Shown: positions 1-9,001 of the stretch, piece after piece | Layout of the letters: the number at the start of each line of letters is the position of its first letter | Numbering within the stretch: the first letter of the stretch is position 1 | Assembly (NCBI GenBank): GCA_015709575.1 | Contig: CP054190.1 | Location: 1,488,001-1,552,000, forward strand | DNA: 64,000 nucleotides | DNA from: Planctomycetia bacterium | GTDB taxonomy: Bacteria > Planctomycetota > Phycisphaerae > UBA1845 > Fen-1342 | Direction: 5' to 3' | Notes under the pieces: generated by a model | Told to the model about the DNA's origin: nothing | Databases searched by the model: none | What the model saw: the letters and a program-made list of their open reading frames with translations, nothing else | Translations under genes and position numbers: made by a program

Positions 1-155
1 GGAATCCGCACGGACCAATGCGCGACGCAGCCACGCTGACGTTGCCGGAAGACGCGATCGTGGACTTTGAGGTGGAGTATTTTGAGGTCGATGGTAACGC
101 CGAAATCGTCTTTGACGTTGTGCCGATCGAGGTCAGCCTGACCGCCACGCCGTAG
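1..155 (+). CDS. 3' end of an unidentified gene
   Basis: Reading from position 3 in frame, the window opens inside a coding region that ends at the TAG at 153-155. The visible 50 residues are rich in acidic and beta-branched residues (a VDFEVEYFEV stretch) and contain no motif I recognise. The pattern looks like alternating beta strands at the end of a secreted or beta-sandwich protein, but that is only an impression. The next gene begins 44 bases downstream behind its own -10 box, so the two may be separate transcription units. Confidence 0.6.
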   Translation, partial: NPHGPMRDAATLTLPEDAIVDFEVEYFEVDGNAEIVFDVVPIEVSLTATP

Positions 156-160
156 GCGGG

Positions 161-190
161 TTCCAGCCGCACGGCGGCCGCGCGTACAAT
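161..190 (+). promoter_or_regulatory. Likely promoter of the glycosyltransferase gene
   Basis: A TACAAT -10 box lies at 185-190 and a weak -35 (TTCCAG, 161-166) stands 18 bases upstream. Only nine bases separate the -10 from the ATG at 200, so transcription would start about three bases before the start codon. No Shine-Dalgarno sequence fits in that space. It belongs to the group of start-proximal -10 boxes seen elsewhere in this window. Confidence 0.5.
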
Positions 191-199
191 CCCGCGTCG

Positions 200-1393
200 A
201 TGACGCCTCATGCTCCCGCTTCGCCGCTCAAGGTCGCCCAAGTCGCGACCGTCGCAATTTCGGTTACGAACCTCATGAAGGGCTGGCCGAACTTCCTGCG
301 CGAGCAGGGGTTCGAGGTGCACACGGTCTGTTCGCCGGGGCCCGGTCTCGATGAATTCGCCCGCCGCGAGGGCATCCGAACCGCCCACACGATCGAGATC
401 GCGCGCCGCATCTCTCCGCTGGCCGACCTGGTGTCACTCTGGCGGCTGTACCGTCTGTTTCGCCGCGAGCGCTTCGCGCTGGTGCACTCCAGCACGCCCA
501 AGGGCGGATTCCTCGGCATGCTGGCGGCGTGGCTGGCGCGGACGCCCGCGCGGGTGTACACCCTGCGCGGCCTGCCGCTGGCGAGTACGCGCGGCCTCAA
601 GCGCCGAATCCTGTGGCTGTGCGACTGGTTGACGATGCGCGCCGCGCACCGCGTCACCGCTATCAGTGCTTCGCTTCGGGATGAGGCCGTCGAACTGGGT
701 CTCGCGCCTCCGGGCCGGATCATTGTCGTGAACAGGGGATCATCCAACGGCATCGACGTGGAGCGGTTCACGCGCCGCGCCCCCGCGCCGCAATCCGAGG
801 CGCGACAGCGCTGGAACATCCCGCCCGAGGCGCTTGTGATCGGCTACGCCGGACGGATCGTGCGCGACAAGGGGATCGTGGAGTTGCACGCCGCGTGGCA
901 GCGCGTGCGCGCGCAGGTTCCGGGGACGATGCTGCTGCTGCTGGGCGACCCCGAGCCGGAAGACCCGGTTCCGCCGGAAGTGCTGGGGTCGCTGCGGGCG
1001 GACGAGCGCGTGCGGATGCCCGGCTGGCAATCGAACATGGTCTTGGGCTTTGAGGCGATGGACCTGCTGGCGCTGCCGACCTACCGCGAGGGTTTTGGCA
1101 ACGTGCTGCTGGAGGCGAACGCGATGGGGCTGCCGGTGATCGCGACGGATATCAGCGGCTGCCGAGACGCGGTTGCGGATGGCGAGACCGGGACTCTCGT
1201 GCCGCCGCGCGATGCGGAGGCGCTGGCGGCGGCGATGCTCACGCTGGTCCGGGATGGGGCGCTGCGGTCGCGGATGGGCAATGCCGGCCGCGCCCGCGTC
1301 GAGCGCGATTTCCGGCCGGAGGTGATCTGGCGCGGGCTGCTGGAGGTGTACGCGTCGGTGCTGCCGGCGGGTGCCGTGGATCGGGCGTCGTAG
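200..1393 (+). CDS. Glycosyltransferase family 4 protein
   Basis: A 397-residue GT-B fold glycosyltransferase, probably transferring a sugar from a nucleotide donor onto a surface glycan or lipid-linked acceptor in the cytoplasm. The N-terminal half has the acceptor-domain pattern (a P-x-F-L-R-E segment, then HSSTPKGGFLG near residue 95). The C-terminal donor domain shows GYAGRIVRDKG near residue 215 and the GT4 signature EGFGNVLLEANAMGLPVIA near residue 300, with the two glutamates of the E-x7-E motif. Length and motif order are normal for the family. The preceding gene is unrelated as far as can be seen and the next one is convergent, so the acceptor cannot be guessed. The start at 200 is supported by the -10 nine bases upstream. 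Confidence 0.88.
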   Translation: MTPHAPASPLKVAQVATVAISVTNLMKGWPNFLREQGFEVHTVCSPGPGLDEFARREGIRTAHTIEIARRISPLADLVSLWRLYRLFRRERFALVHSSTPKGGFLGMLAAWLARTPARVYTLRGLPLASTRGLKRRILWLCDWLTMRAAHRVTAISASLRDEAVELGLAPPGRIIVVNRGSSNGIDVERFTRRAPAPQSEARQRWNIPPEALVIGYAGRIVRDKGIVELHAAWQRVRAQVPGTMLLLLGDPEPEDPVPPEVLGSLRADERVRMPGWQSNMVLGFEAMDLLALPTYREGFGNVLLEANAMGLPVIATDISGCRDAVADGETGTLVPPRDAEALAAAMLTLVRDGALRSRMGNAGRARVERDFRPEVIWRGLLEVYASVLPAGAVDRAS

Positions 1394-1414
1394 GCTGTGG
1401 CACCAATCGTGCGG

Positions 1415-1466
1415 GGCGCAGTTCGTGGGGCGCGGCGCGCGGCGCAGTTCGTGGCGCGCGGCGCGA
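1415..1466. repeat. Short tandem repeat between convergent genes
   Basis: A 14-base word (GGCGCAGTTCGTGG) occurs at 1415-1428 and again at 1441-1454, a period of 26 bases, followed each time by a GCGCGGCGCG-type run. It lies in the 95-base gap between the ends of the glycosyltransferase and DUF58 genes. It may simply be a local duplication. Confidence 0.6.
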
Positions 1467-1488
1467 ACAGCAGGGTGGTGAACGACTC

Positions 1489-2400
1489 CTATCGCAACAA
1501 CCCGCGCTGCCGCAGGTAGCTCATCACCAGCGTGTCAAACGGGACGCGCGTGCTCGTGAACAGATACGTGACGCCGCGGCGCGTGCAGTAGTCCTTCAAT
1601 TCCGTGCAGAACGCCGTCAGGTTCGCCTTGTAGCGCTCCAGCAGCGGGCGGCTGACAGTGATCTCGGCGATGTCCTCATCCTCCACGTCCCGCAGTTTCA
1701 GATCGCCCGCAAAGGTCGGGTCGATCTCCTCCGGGCTGAGCACCTGCACGACGTACAGGTCCAACTCGCGGCTGAGCAGGAACCGCAGGCCGTCGGCATA
1801 GCCGCCCTTGTCCAGGAAATCGCTGATGACGATGACGACGCCCTTGCCCTTGTGGCGCAGCGCGAAGCGCCGCGCCGCCGAGGCGAAATCGGACGTGCCA
1901 TCCAGCGGCGCGCCCTGCAGGAATCTCAACATCTGCGACGCCAGCCGGCGACCGCGGATGCCGACCATCTCGCGCGACAGACCGCCAGCGTAGGTGTAGA
2001 TGCTGACGCGGTCGTAGTTCACCAGCCCGATGTAGCCGATCGCCGCCGCCACGCGCTTGGCGTACATGCCCTTGGCGGGCGCGCCCCAGTCCATGCTGCG
2101 CGAGCAATCCACCAGCAGTGTGACGTTGAGATCCTCCTCCTCCATGAACAGCTTGATCAGCAGGCGCTCCAGCCGCGCGAAGATGTTCCAGTCCAGGAAG
2201 CGCAGGTCGTCGCCGGGGACGTAGTTTCGGTAATCGGCGAATTCGACGCTGGCGCCGCGGCGCTTGCTGCGACGCTCCCCTTTCATGCGACCGACGAAGA
2301 TTCGCCGCGAGAGGATTTCCAACTGCTCCAGCCGGGTCATGAACTCGGCGGAAAGCAGCTCGTCATCCGAGCGGCGCGGCGCGGCGGGAAGGGTGGGCAT
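1489..2400 (-). CDS. DUF58 domain protein (von Willebrand A-like)
   Basis: A 303-residue cytosolic DUF58 protein. The family signature YRNYVPGDDLRFLDWNIFAR is present near residue 60. It leads into a von Willebrand A-type fold with a MIDAS-like DCSRSMD motif (DxSxS) near residue 100. DUF58 proteins normally sit beside a MoxR AAA+ ATPase and are thought to work with it in maturation or stress responses. No MoxR gene is in view; the upstream gene is a DUF1015 protein instead. The open frame continues upstream of 2400, but an AGGAGG-type ribosome site five bases before this ATG and the beginning of family similarity support 2400. The internal ATG at 2340 is an unlikely alternative. The 68-base gap to the DUF1015 gene allows co-transcription. 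Confidence 0.88.
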   Translation of the reverse strand: MPTLPAAPRRSDDELLSAEFMTRLEQLEILSRRIFVGRMKGERRSKRRGASVEFADYRNYVPGDDLRFLDWNIFARLERLLIKLFMEEEDLNVTLLVDCSRSMDWGAPAKGMYAKRVAAAIGYIGLVNYDRVSIYTYAGGLSREMVGIRGRRLASQMLRFLQGAPLDGTSDFASAARRFALRHKGKGVVIVISDFLDKGGYADGLRFLLSRELDLYVVQVLSPEEIDPTFAGDLKLRDVEDEDIAEITVSRPLLERYKANLTAFCTELKDYCTRRGVTYLFTSTRVPFDTLVMSYLRQRGLLR

Positions 2401-2468
2401 GCGGGCCTCCGCGGACCTCGATCTCAGAGCTTGCCGCGGCCGACGCCGCGAATCGACGAGCCGTCGGC

Positions 2469-3758
2469 TCAGGAAAGCGGGTGGATGACCAGGCCGCTGG
2501 CGACCTTCGGGAAGAAGAACGTGCTCTTCTGCGGCATCAGGTCGCCGGCCTGACAGACCGCCCGCAATTCGGCCATTGTGTTCGGCTGCATCAGAAATAC
2601 GCAGCCGCGCGTCTCGCGCGCCTCGGACACCGCGGCGTCCGCGTTCTTCACATAGTGAATCTCCGGCGCTTTTCCACCGCACGCCCGCGGCGTGACAGCC
2701 CGGTCGATCGCGTAGGCGTGCAGCACCGCCAATGCGAGCGCGTGCCAGCCGGCCGAGCGCTCCGGCGCGATCCCGCGCAGCAGGTCCGCCCGGCGCGGCT
2801 TGAGTACGTGGTAGGAACGATCAACGGCGCTGAACATGGCGAACGCCTGCGCACCGTGTCCCGGCAGCGCGGACAGCGCCGCCGCCGGCGTATCGACGCG
2901 CAGCGCCGTGGACACAAGCTCGGGATCACTCGACCAGAACGCGCCGTCCAGCGCGACCGCCGGCAGCACTCGATGCGTGGGCAGGATCAGCAGCCCCTCG
3001 TCTTCCATCGCGCAGAAGGCGCACAGGACGTAATTCGCCGGGTGGTCCTCCGGTAGAGCGCCGCGCTTTGCGGCCAGCGCCTCGCGGTACATCAGGCCGG
3101 TGCCGTAGCGATGGTGCCCGTCGGCGATGAACACGGCCCGATCCGACATGGCCCGCTGCACGTCGTCAATCACGGCGCGGTCCGTCACGGCCCAGATGCG
3201 GTTCTCGACGCCATCCAGCGTGCCCGAGAGCAGCGGCGCGTCCGAGCCGACGGCGGTTCGCAAGCGCGCAGCGACCGCATTGGACGAATCCTCATACAGC
3301 CCGAAAATCGGGCTGAGATTGCACTCGGTGGCCTGCGTCAGCAGCAGCCGATCCTCCTTCGGTCCGCCGAAGGTCTGCTCGTGCGGAAACACACTGCCTT
3401 TGCCGAACGCCTCAAGCCGCAGACGGGCCAGGAACTTGCGGCGGGAATAGCGGCGGCCGTCGATCTCGTACCGCTGCTCATAGACGTAGATGGCGGGTGT
3501 CGTATCGCGGACAAAGGTGCCATCCGCGAGCCAGGCCTCCAGGGTCGAACGAGCGCCGGCGTAGGCCGCCGCCGGCCCGGCCGACTTGGGCGGCACGTGG
3601 GGCAGGTCAATCGCGACGAAATTCCGCGAATCGCGGCCGAGCAGCGCGTCCTTGTCGCGCTGGTCCAGCACGTCGTAGGGCGGCGCGAGGCGGGCGGAGA
3701 TATCGCCGTTTGCCGGTGCCGCATAACGAATCGCGGAGAACGGACGAACCGTGCACAT
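2469..3758 (-). CDS. DUF1015 family protein
   Basis: A 429-residue soluble protein with the hallmarks of DUF1015. The N-terminus has RPFSAIRY followed by LAPPYDVL, and the centre has a conserved ADGHHRYGT segment near residue 220. The family is widespread in bacteria and archaea, often beside serine or phosphoglycerate metabolism genes, but its reaction is not established. Here it lies upstream of a DUF58 gene on the same strand and is divergent from a large lipoprotein gene. The ATG at 3758 has an AGGAG ribosome site nine bases upstream and gives the usual family length. Confidence 0.88.
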   Translation of the reverse strand: MCTVRPFSAIRYAAPANGDISARLAPPYDVLDQRDKDALLGRDSRNFVAIDLPHVPPKSAGPAAAYAGARSTLEAWLADGTFVRDTTPAIYVYEQRYEIDGRRYSRRKFLARLRLEAFGKGSVFPHEQTFGGPKEDRLLLTQATECNLSPIFGLYEDSSNAVAARLRTAVGSDAPLLSGTLDGVENRIWAVTDRAVIDDVQRAMSDRAVFIADGHHRYGTGLMYREALAAKRGALPEDHPANYVLCAFCAMEDEGLLILPTHRVLPAVALDGAFWSSDPELVSTALRVDTPAAALSALPGHGAQAFAMFSAVDRSYHVLKPRRADLLRGIAPERSAGWHALALAVLHAYAIDRAVTPRACGGKAPEIHYVKNADAAVSEARETRGCVFLMQPNTMAELRAVCQAGDLMPQKSTFFFPKVASGLVIHPLS

Positions 3759-3892
3759 CGTGTCAGGCTCCTGGCAGCGCGGGGCGGACTCCGCCGTGCG
3801 CGCAGCGGTGATTATCGTAACTGCTTGTGGTTATCCGACATAGGATCGTATCGAGCGATGCAGTACGAAGCCGGGGATTCAACGGCTATTGA

Positions 3893-3921
3893 TTGACTGG
3901 TCACACATGGACCGCTAGATT
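3893..3921 (+). promoter_or_regulatory. Sigma-70-type promoter of the lipoprotein gene
   Basis: TTGACT at 3893-3898 and TAGATT at 3916-3921 are separated by exactly 17 bases, close to the vegetative consensus. Transcription would start near 3928, giving an 80-base leader before the ATG at 4008. The site lies in the 249-base divergent gap shared with the DUF1015 gene, whose own promoter I could not place. Confidence 0.7.
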
Positions 3922-4007
3922 TAGTCAGCGGGAGTATCTTACCCGCACCGAGGCCTGATGCCGAACCCCCATCGGCCCTCGTTCACCCCCGGTCCAGGAG
4001 CTGTCGG

Positions 4008-5867
4008 ATGAACTGTTCTCCTCGTCGATCGCTGCGCGGTCTGCGCGTCACAGCCGCTGCGGGAGTGCTGCTCGCCGCCGTGGTGGGTGGCTGCCCGGTG
4101 CCGCAAACACCGCAGACAAATAACAACAACAATACGAACACGAACTCGCAAGGCTCGCAGACCGGTGGGGTTAGCAACACGAACAGCAACACGATCCAGC
4201 GCCCCATTCCGCCTGTTCCAATTGATGTGAACGTCAATTCCAACACCGGAGGCGGCGCTGGCACGCCCAATTCCAGTGACTTCGCCCAGCCGATCGCGAT
4301 CGCCATCACGCAGCCCGCCGGATTCGACATCAATGTCGCTCCCGGCGGTGACGGCGTGGTGACGTACGAGACCGCTGGCGGCGACCCGGCCGACGGGCCG
4401 ATCGCGGTGGAGCTGTTTTATGACGTGGATGGGGTGCCGCGCAGCGGCGACGAAGTGACGCTGCTCACCGGCCTGGCGCCGCGCGGATCGCAGCGCTTCA
4501 CCGCCAATCTCGCGCCGGGCGTGTATCGCGTCGGCGTCAAGGCGGCGAACAAGAAAGAGAACCGCATCGTCTACGCGACTGGTCGCCTGGTCGTGGTCGG
4601 GGTTCCGGCGGTGCAGGTCGTGCAGCCGAACGGCGATCTGCGCGTGCGGCCGAATTCGACCTTCCAGGCGCAGATTTCCATTCAGAGCCTGGCGAGCAGC
4701 GTGTCGTATGACGTTCTGATCGACCCGGACACGACCATCAACGGCAACGAGCGCAAGGTGTTCACCGGCGCGGGGCTGGGCGGATCGGTGACGGTCGTGA
4801 CCGACGGACTGGCCGCCGGCGACTACTTCCTCGCGATCGCCGCGAAGGACTCGGTCGGCCAATCCAAGACCGAGTACAACCGCACGCCGCAGGGCCAGTT
4901 CCGCAAGCTCACGATCGACCTGGCGCCGAGCCTCAGCGTTCTGTCGCCGACCGCGTTTGACCCGGCCAACCCAGCGCCCTTCGAGGTGCGCGTCCGTGCA
5001 TCGGATCCCGAGGGCAACGCCACGGTGCGGATCTTCCGCGACGGCGACGCGGGCTTTAATGGCAACGAGGTGGTGCTCGAGACGTTCCAGATCACCACAC
5101 CGGGCGATCAGGAATTCGCAATCAACATCGATCCGGCCAACCTCACCCCGGGCACGTATCGCTTCGGTGGGACGGTGTCGGACGGCGTTGGGGAGCCGAT
5201 CTTCTCCTACTCGCCGATTCCGGTGCCCCGGAACGGCCCGCCGATCATCACGATGACGCTGCCTGCGGTGCAGACTTCCATCGTGTACGGCTCCACCTTT
5301 GAGCTGCGCTGGAACGCCCGCGATTTTGAAGACCGCGCGCTGGCCGGCTTCCGCATTCTCTACGCCGAAGACGCGGATAATGACGGGCAGCCGGATACGC
5401 CGCCCGCGCCGATCCAGGGCCCGTTCGGCCCGATCACGCTGCCTGGCAGCGCAGCGTCGTTCATCTTCGACACGGACGGCGTGCCGGGCGTATTTACGAC
5501 GATCAATCCGGCCGGCGCGACGCGCGTCGTGATCGGGATTCGGGCGATTGACGATCTCGGCGCCACCACCGACGCGCTCGCTCCGGCAAGGGTCTCGGTG
5601 GAGCAGCCTGCGTGCTGCTTCCCCGACGGCAGTTGCTCCACGGACTTGGCGCCCGGTATCTGCGAAACCTTCGGCGGCTGCCGCGTGGGTGGTTTGACGA
5701 CGCCCTGTTCGCTGGTCCAGTGTCGCGTGCTGACGGCATGCACGTTCCCGCCGCCGATCGGCCAGTGTTTCACGGTTCCTCTGGACTTCTGCGAAAACTT
5801 CCCGGGCACAACGAACACGGGCCCGGCTACGCTGTGCGATGAGAATGATCCCTGCTCGGCGATTTGA
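4008..5867 (+). CDS. Large lipoprotein with Asn/Thr linker and Cys-rich tail
   Basis: A 619-residue exported protein of unknown role. The N-terminus is a lipoprotein signal: two arginines, a hydrophobic run and a lipobox ending in VVGGC near residue 29. A low-complexity Asn/Thr/Gln stretch follows (residues 35-65), probably a flexible tether. The bulk is a series of beta-sandwich-like segments of about 90 residues with recurring phrases such as FYDVDGVPRSGDE, LIDPDTTINGNE and IFRDGDAGFNGNE, so tandem Ig- or cadherin-like repeats are likely. The last 90 residues contain many cysteines (ACCFPDGSC and similar), a tail type found on secreted planctomycete proteins. An AGGAG site nine bases before the ATG fixes the start. 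It is monocistronic, with a promoter at 3893 and a terminator at 5989. Confidence 0.8.
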   Translation: MNCSPRRSLRGLRVTAAAGVLLAAVVGGCPVPQTPQTNNNNNTNTNSQGSQTGGVSNTNSNTIQRPIPPVPIDVNVNSNTGGGAGTPNSSDFAQPIAIAITQPAGFDINVAPGGDGVVTYETAGGDPADGPIAVELFYDVDGVPRSGDEVTLLTGLAPRGSQRFTANLAPGVYRVGVKAANKKENRIVYATGRLVVVGVPAVQVVQPNGDLRVRPNSTFQAQISIQSLASSVSYDVLIDPDTTINGNERKVFTGAGLGGSVTVVTDGLAAGDYFLAIAAKDSVGQSKTEYNRTPQGQFRKLTIDLAPSLSVLSPTAFDPANPAPFEVRVRASDPEGNATVRIFRDGDAGFNGNEVVLETFQITTPGDQEFAINIDPANLTPGTYRFGGTVSDGVGEPIFSYSPIPVPRNGPPIITMTLPAVQTSIVYGSTFELRWNARDFEDRALAGFRILYAEDADNDGQPDTPPAPIQGPFGPITLPGSAASFIFDTDGVPGVFTTINPAGATRVVIGIRAIDDLGATTDALAPARVSVEQPACCFPDGSCSTDLAPGICETFGGCRVGGLTTPCSLVQCRVLTACTFPPPIGQCFTVPLDFCENFPGTTNTGPATLCDENDPCSAI

Positions 5868-5988
5868 CGCGGTGAATCACCGGTCACGCCCGGTACGCCA
5901 GCGTGATGGGCAGCGCTCGCACGCGGGCACAGGTCGGCTCTGCGACGCCTGAGCCGTGGTCGCGTCGAGCGAGTTTGAATGAGAACGC

Positions 5989-6039
5989 GGCGGCCGTTGC
6001 CCGAGGGAGTTGCTCCCCGGGCGACGGCCGCCTGCTTTT
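5989..6039 (+). terminator. Intrinsic terminator-like hairpin
   Basis: GGCGGCCGTTGCCC (5989-6002) pairs with GGGCGACGGCCGCC (6019-6032) over 14 base pairs with one G-U wobble. The loop can form a further GGGAG/CTCCC stem. A TTTT run follows at 6036-6039. It lies 120 bases downstream of the lipoprotein stop codon and is oriented to end that transcript. The rest of the 298-base gap (5868-6165) shows no gene. Confidence 0.65.
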
Positions 6040-6165
6040 CCGGTCGCCGGTGCGGGACAACGCCCGACCGTGCCAGCGGGTTGCAGACGCTGGGGTGCTA
6101 TCGCGGGCGTGCGGGCACTCTGCGCCGGCGCGTCAGCCGCGCGAGTGCGGGGCGCCGCGCCCATT

Positions 6166-7632
6166 TCAGGCGGTCCGGATCGCGGTTTCGGGCGCGGCCA
6201 TCAACGCGCGGGCAAGCGCGGCCGCTTGCACGCGCAGCTCGGGGACGGCGGTGGACTCCCAGTCAAGCGGACGGCGCATCGCCCCAAGCGCAAAGAGCGA
6301 GTCACTCACCGTTCCATCAGCCGCGACCATCGCTCCGGACGGTGTCGTGACCAGGCCGAGGCCAAGTGCATCGGCGCGCGCGTGTCCGTCGCGGAGCAGG
6401 CCCAGGAGCAGCGGATCAGCGCTGCGGGCCGGGTTCGGGTCTGGCCCGGTGCAGTTGATGACGCGCGCGACGCGCAACCCGGTCGCTGCCCCGCCGCCGC
6501 GCGGGCGAATCTCAGCGACCAGCCCGTCGGCATCCGCGCGCACCGTGCCGATTCGCCCGCTGAGAATCACGAGGCCGCCGGAGCGGCGCAGGGCCGCCAC
6601 TTGCGCGGCGATGACCGGCGCTGCGCGATGCCGATGCACATCCCAATAGGATCGGGCGTGCCGCAGAAAGCTCCGCCGCTGCGAAGCATCGAGCCGCCGC
6701 CAGAGCGGGTTGGTCAGCGGCCGCAACTGATCAACCAGAATCCGCCAGTCGCGACACTCGCGCGCAATGCGCCGCAGCTCGCGCAGCAGCGCAGACAAGC
6801 TCAGGCGGCTGCCCGCGCAGCGCACGCCGTCGGCGTTCACCTCCGCGGTTGCCAGTTGCACGGCGAGGCGTTCGGGCAGACGAAGGTCTGGAGGTGCGCT
6901 GCGTGATGCGTGGTGCGCGTGCGGCGTCAATCCGCGCCGCGATAGCGCGAACACCGGTCCGGTCTGGCCGAGGGATCGCAGCATAAGCACGACGTCCAGC
7001 GCCGTCAGCCCGCTGCCCAGCAGCAGCAGCGGCTCGCGCCCGGCACAGGCGGCCAGCGCGTCCGCGTTCCACGGATCGGGCACGAAGCGCGCCGCGCGCA
7101 TCGCCACGGGATCGTTGAGCGGATTGGCCGGGCGGGCGTTACCGACTGCCAAAACCACGCGCCGTGTGGGAATGTCGTCGCCGTCACGCACGCGGACGAC
7201 CCACGCGCTGCCCTTCAGGTCGAAATCGCAGCCGACGACGTCCGCGCGGCATTGAACCAACTCCGCCGCGGGGTGCGCGGCGCGAACGGTGGCCAGCGTG
7301 TCGGCCAGGTATTGCCCGTAGAGCCGACGGGGAACGAACGCGCGGCCGTCCACCGGGCCCACCGTTCGATGGAGCCAATCAAGAAAGTCGGCAGGTGCAT
7401 CCGGGAACGCGCTCATGCGCGCCGCGGGGACGTTCAACAGGTGATCGATGAAGGTCGTGGCGTAGGCCAGACCAGGGCCGACGCGCTCCCGCCGCTCGAG
7501 CAGCACGATGCGGCACGGGATTGCCCCCGCCGCCCGCATCATCTGGATCGCCAGCAACGTACCGGAAAAACCGCCGCCGATGATCGCGACATCCGCTAAG
7601 GCGGCGTCTGGGCTTGATGGAAGCGCTGTCAT
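6166..7632 (-). CDS. FAD/NAD(P)-binding oxidoreductase (NAD_binding_9-like)
   Basis: A 488-residue flavoprotein. Residues 14-25 carry the Rossmann GxGxxG motif (VAIIGGGFSGTL), followed by the ERRERVGPGLAYAT segment typical of the FAD-NAD(P)-binding family of hydroxylase-like enzymes. A second dinucleotide motif, LLLLGSGLTALD, is near residue 185. The substrate is unknown. It is the last gene of a three-gene operon: its ATG overlaps the stop codon of the exporter gene by four bases (7629-7632), so translation is probably coupled. The open frame extends 50 codons further upstream, but that part runs through the exporter gene in another frame and is arginine-rich, so 7632 is the start. With an exporter and a divergent SulP transporter nearby, a role in sulfur compound metabolism is plausible but unproven. 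Confidence 0.83.
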   Translation of the reverse strand: MTALPSSPDAALADVAIIGGGFSGTLLAIQMMRAAGAIPCRIVLLERRERVGPGLAYATTFIDHLLNVPAARMSAFPDAPADFLDWLHRTVGPVDGRAFVPRRLYGQYLADTLATVRAAHPAAELVQCRADVVGCDFDLKGSAWVVRVRDGDDIPTRRVVLAVGNARPANPLNDPVAMRAARFVPDPWNADALAACAGREPLLLLGSGLTALDVVLMLRSLGQTGPVFALSRRGLTPHAHHASRSAPPDLRLPERLAVQLATAEVNADGVRCAGSRLSLSALLRELRRIARECRDWRILVDQLRPLTNPLWRRLDASQRRSFLRHARSYWDVHRHRAAPVIAAQVAALRRSGGLVILSGRIGTVRADADGLVAEIRPRGGGAATGLRVARVINCTGPDPNPARSADPLLLGLLRDGHARADALGLGLVTTPSGAMVAADGTVSDSLFALGAMRRPLDWESTAVPELRVQAAALARALMAAPETAIRTA

Positions 7633-8600
7633 CGGGCGCTCGCCAGCGCGGCGACGCCGAGCAGGATCGTGGCGACGCCGACCACGCCGCGCAGCGCGGC
7701 GAGTGGCAGGCGGCCCACGATCATGGTCGCCATCGGCACGGAGGCCAGTGCGCCGACGGTCAGCGGAATCGCCAGCGCCCAATGCACTTGCTGTCCCAGC
7801 GCCAGGCAGACCGCCAGCGCGACCCCGCAGGTCACGCCCTCACAGATCGACGTGATGGCAACGGCGCTGCGCGCGGGAACGCCGGAAACGACTTGGCCGG
7901 ATGTCACCAGCGGACCGTAGCCGCCGCCGCTCAGCCCCTTGTTGAAAGCCGCAATCGCACCGATGACGACCAGTTGAATCGGCCGGAACCGCAATTGACG
8001 GCGAGCGGTGAGCACAATCACGACGCCCACGCCGACCACCATCCACGCAATCATCGATCGGAGCGAGGCCGCCGAAGAGCTGCTGACCACCAGCGCCGCC
8101 ACACCCCCGCCAAGCACGGTCAGCGCCAGCAGCAGCGCGAGGACTCTACGAACCTGCGGATCGTGCCGAAAATCGACGTTCCCGTCGCGGTGGTGCATTG
8201 CGGCGCCGCAAAGGCCCGTGACGCACTCGCTGAACAGCACGGCCGGCACGACATCCAGTGGCGAGAACCCGGCGATCAGCAGCACGGGCGTCAGCGTGGT
8301 GCCGAAGCCCATGCCGATGCTGGTGTCGAGCAGCTCGCAGCACAGCGCTGCCGAAAATACCAGCAACAGGCTCAGCGCTCGCCAGTCCGATGCCAGCCCC
8401 GCAACCCAGTCCATCTCCGGCAGTGCCGCCGCAAGGACCAGCGCCAGGCAGATGAGCGACACGCCGACCAGCCAGATTCGGGTGCGGCGCTCCCGCAGCA
8501 CGTCGGCAACCCCACCGCCGATCATCGTCAGCGGCCCGGCCGCCCGGGCCGGTGCCGCTCCGGATGGGTCCGGGACTGCCGAGGGGCGCATCCGGCTCAT
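7629..8600 (-). CDS. TauE/SafE family anion exporter
   Basis: A 323-residue integral membrane protein with about eight predicted helices. The TauE/SafE pattern is visible in two related halves, SIGMGFGTTLTPVLLIAGF near residue 95 and AFNKGLSGGGYGPLVTSGQ near residue 220. The family exports sulfite, sulfoacetate and similar organosulfonate or sulfur anions. The gene overlaps its upstream neighbour (8597-8600) and its downstream neighbour (7629-7632) by four bases each, so regulator, exporter and oxidoreductase are made from one message. An extra basic, proline-rich N-terminal tail of about 35 residues precedes the first helix. The true substrate cannot be told from sequence. Confidence 0.87.
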   Translation of the reverse strand: MSRMRPSAVPDPSGAAPARAAGPLTMIGGGVADVLRERRTRIWLVGVSLICLALVLAAALPEMDWVAGLASDWRALSLLLVFSAALCCELLDTSIGMGFGTTLTPVLLIAGFSPLDVVPAVLFSECVTGLCGAAMHHRDGNVDFRHDPQVRRVLALLLALTVLGGGVAALVVSSSSAASLRSMIAWMVVGVGVVIVLTARRQLRFRPIQLVVIGAIAAFNKGLSGGGYGPLVTSGQVVSGVPARSAVAITSICEGVTCGVALAVCLALGQQVHWALAIPLTVGALASVPMATMIVGRLPLAALRGVVGVATILLGVAALASAR

Positions 8601-8830
8601 TCGATGTATCCCAGCGCCCGGAGGCGTGTCCGGATAGCATCCAGCTCCACCTGACCAATCGACTGGGCCTTCGGCTCCAGCTTCCCTCCGGCGGCAACGT
8701 CGCGAAGCACGTAAACCGCGAACTCTGTAACACTCCTAAACCCAGTTCCGTCAATCATTTCAGACAGTTTTGCGTATAGCTCGGCGGGTATTTTGAGCGT
8801 GACTTTGCCGCCGGACTCTGGTGCGGACAT
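8597..8830 (-). CDS. Small ribbon-helix-helix-like regulator
   Basis: A 77-residue protein whose residues 8-50 fit a ribbon-helix-helix (CopG/MetJ/Arc) fold: a short strand (KVTLKIP), a helix (AELYAKLSEMIDGTG) and a second helix (VTEFAVYVLRDV). Such proteins dimerise and bind short repeated operator sites. It is the first gene of an operon with a TauE-like exporter and an FAD enzyme, and its stop overlaps the exporter's start by four bases. A GGAG site nine bases upstream supports the ATG at 8830. The longer open frame reaching 9055 runs through the promoter and is rejected. The promoter carries ACTCC repeats, so it probably represses its own operon. Confidence 0.78.
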   Translation of the reverse strand: MSAPESGGKVTLKIPAELYAKLSEMIDGTGFRSVTEFAVYVLRDVAAGGKLEPKAQSIGQVELDAIRTRLRALGYIE

Positions 8831-8836
8831 GTAAGG

Positions 8837-8885
8837 CTCCATTTGGAGTGTTATGGGAGTATATTCAGGTTGGTGCGGCATGCAA
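8837..8885 (-). promoter_or_regulatory. Promoter with repeated ACTCC operator of the exporter operon
   Basis: On the minus strand TTGCAT (8885-8880) and TATACT (8863-8858) are 16 bases apart. Two ACTCC words (8860-8856 and 8849-8845) are spaced 11 bases apart, one helical turn. The second is part of an inverted repeat, CTCCA/TGGAG with a two-base spacer (8837-8848). The repeats run from the -10 into the leader and ribosome site, a usual place for an RHH repressor to bind. Autoregulation is an inference. Confidence 0.6.
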
Positions 8886-9001
8886 CCCCCCCGTCTCAAT
8901 TTTTCTAACGCCGATGCTGCGAGCGCCGGACACTCCGATCGGCAATACTGCGAGAGAGACCGACGCGCGGCCACCCGGCTGATGTCGAGGCTGGCCCGCT
9001 G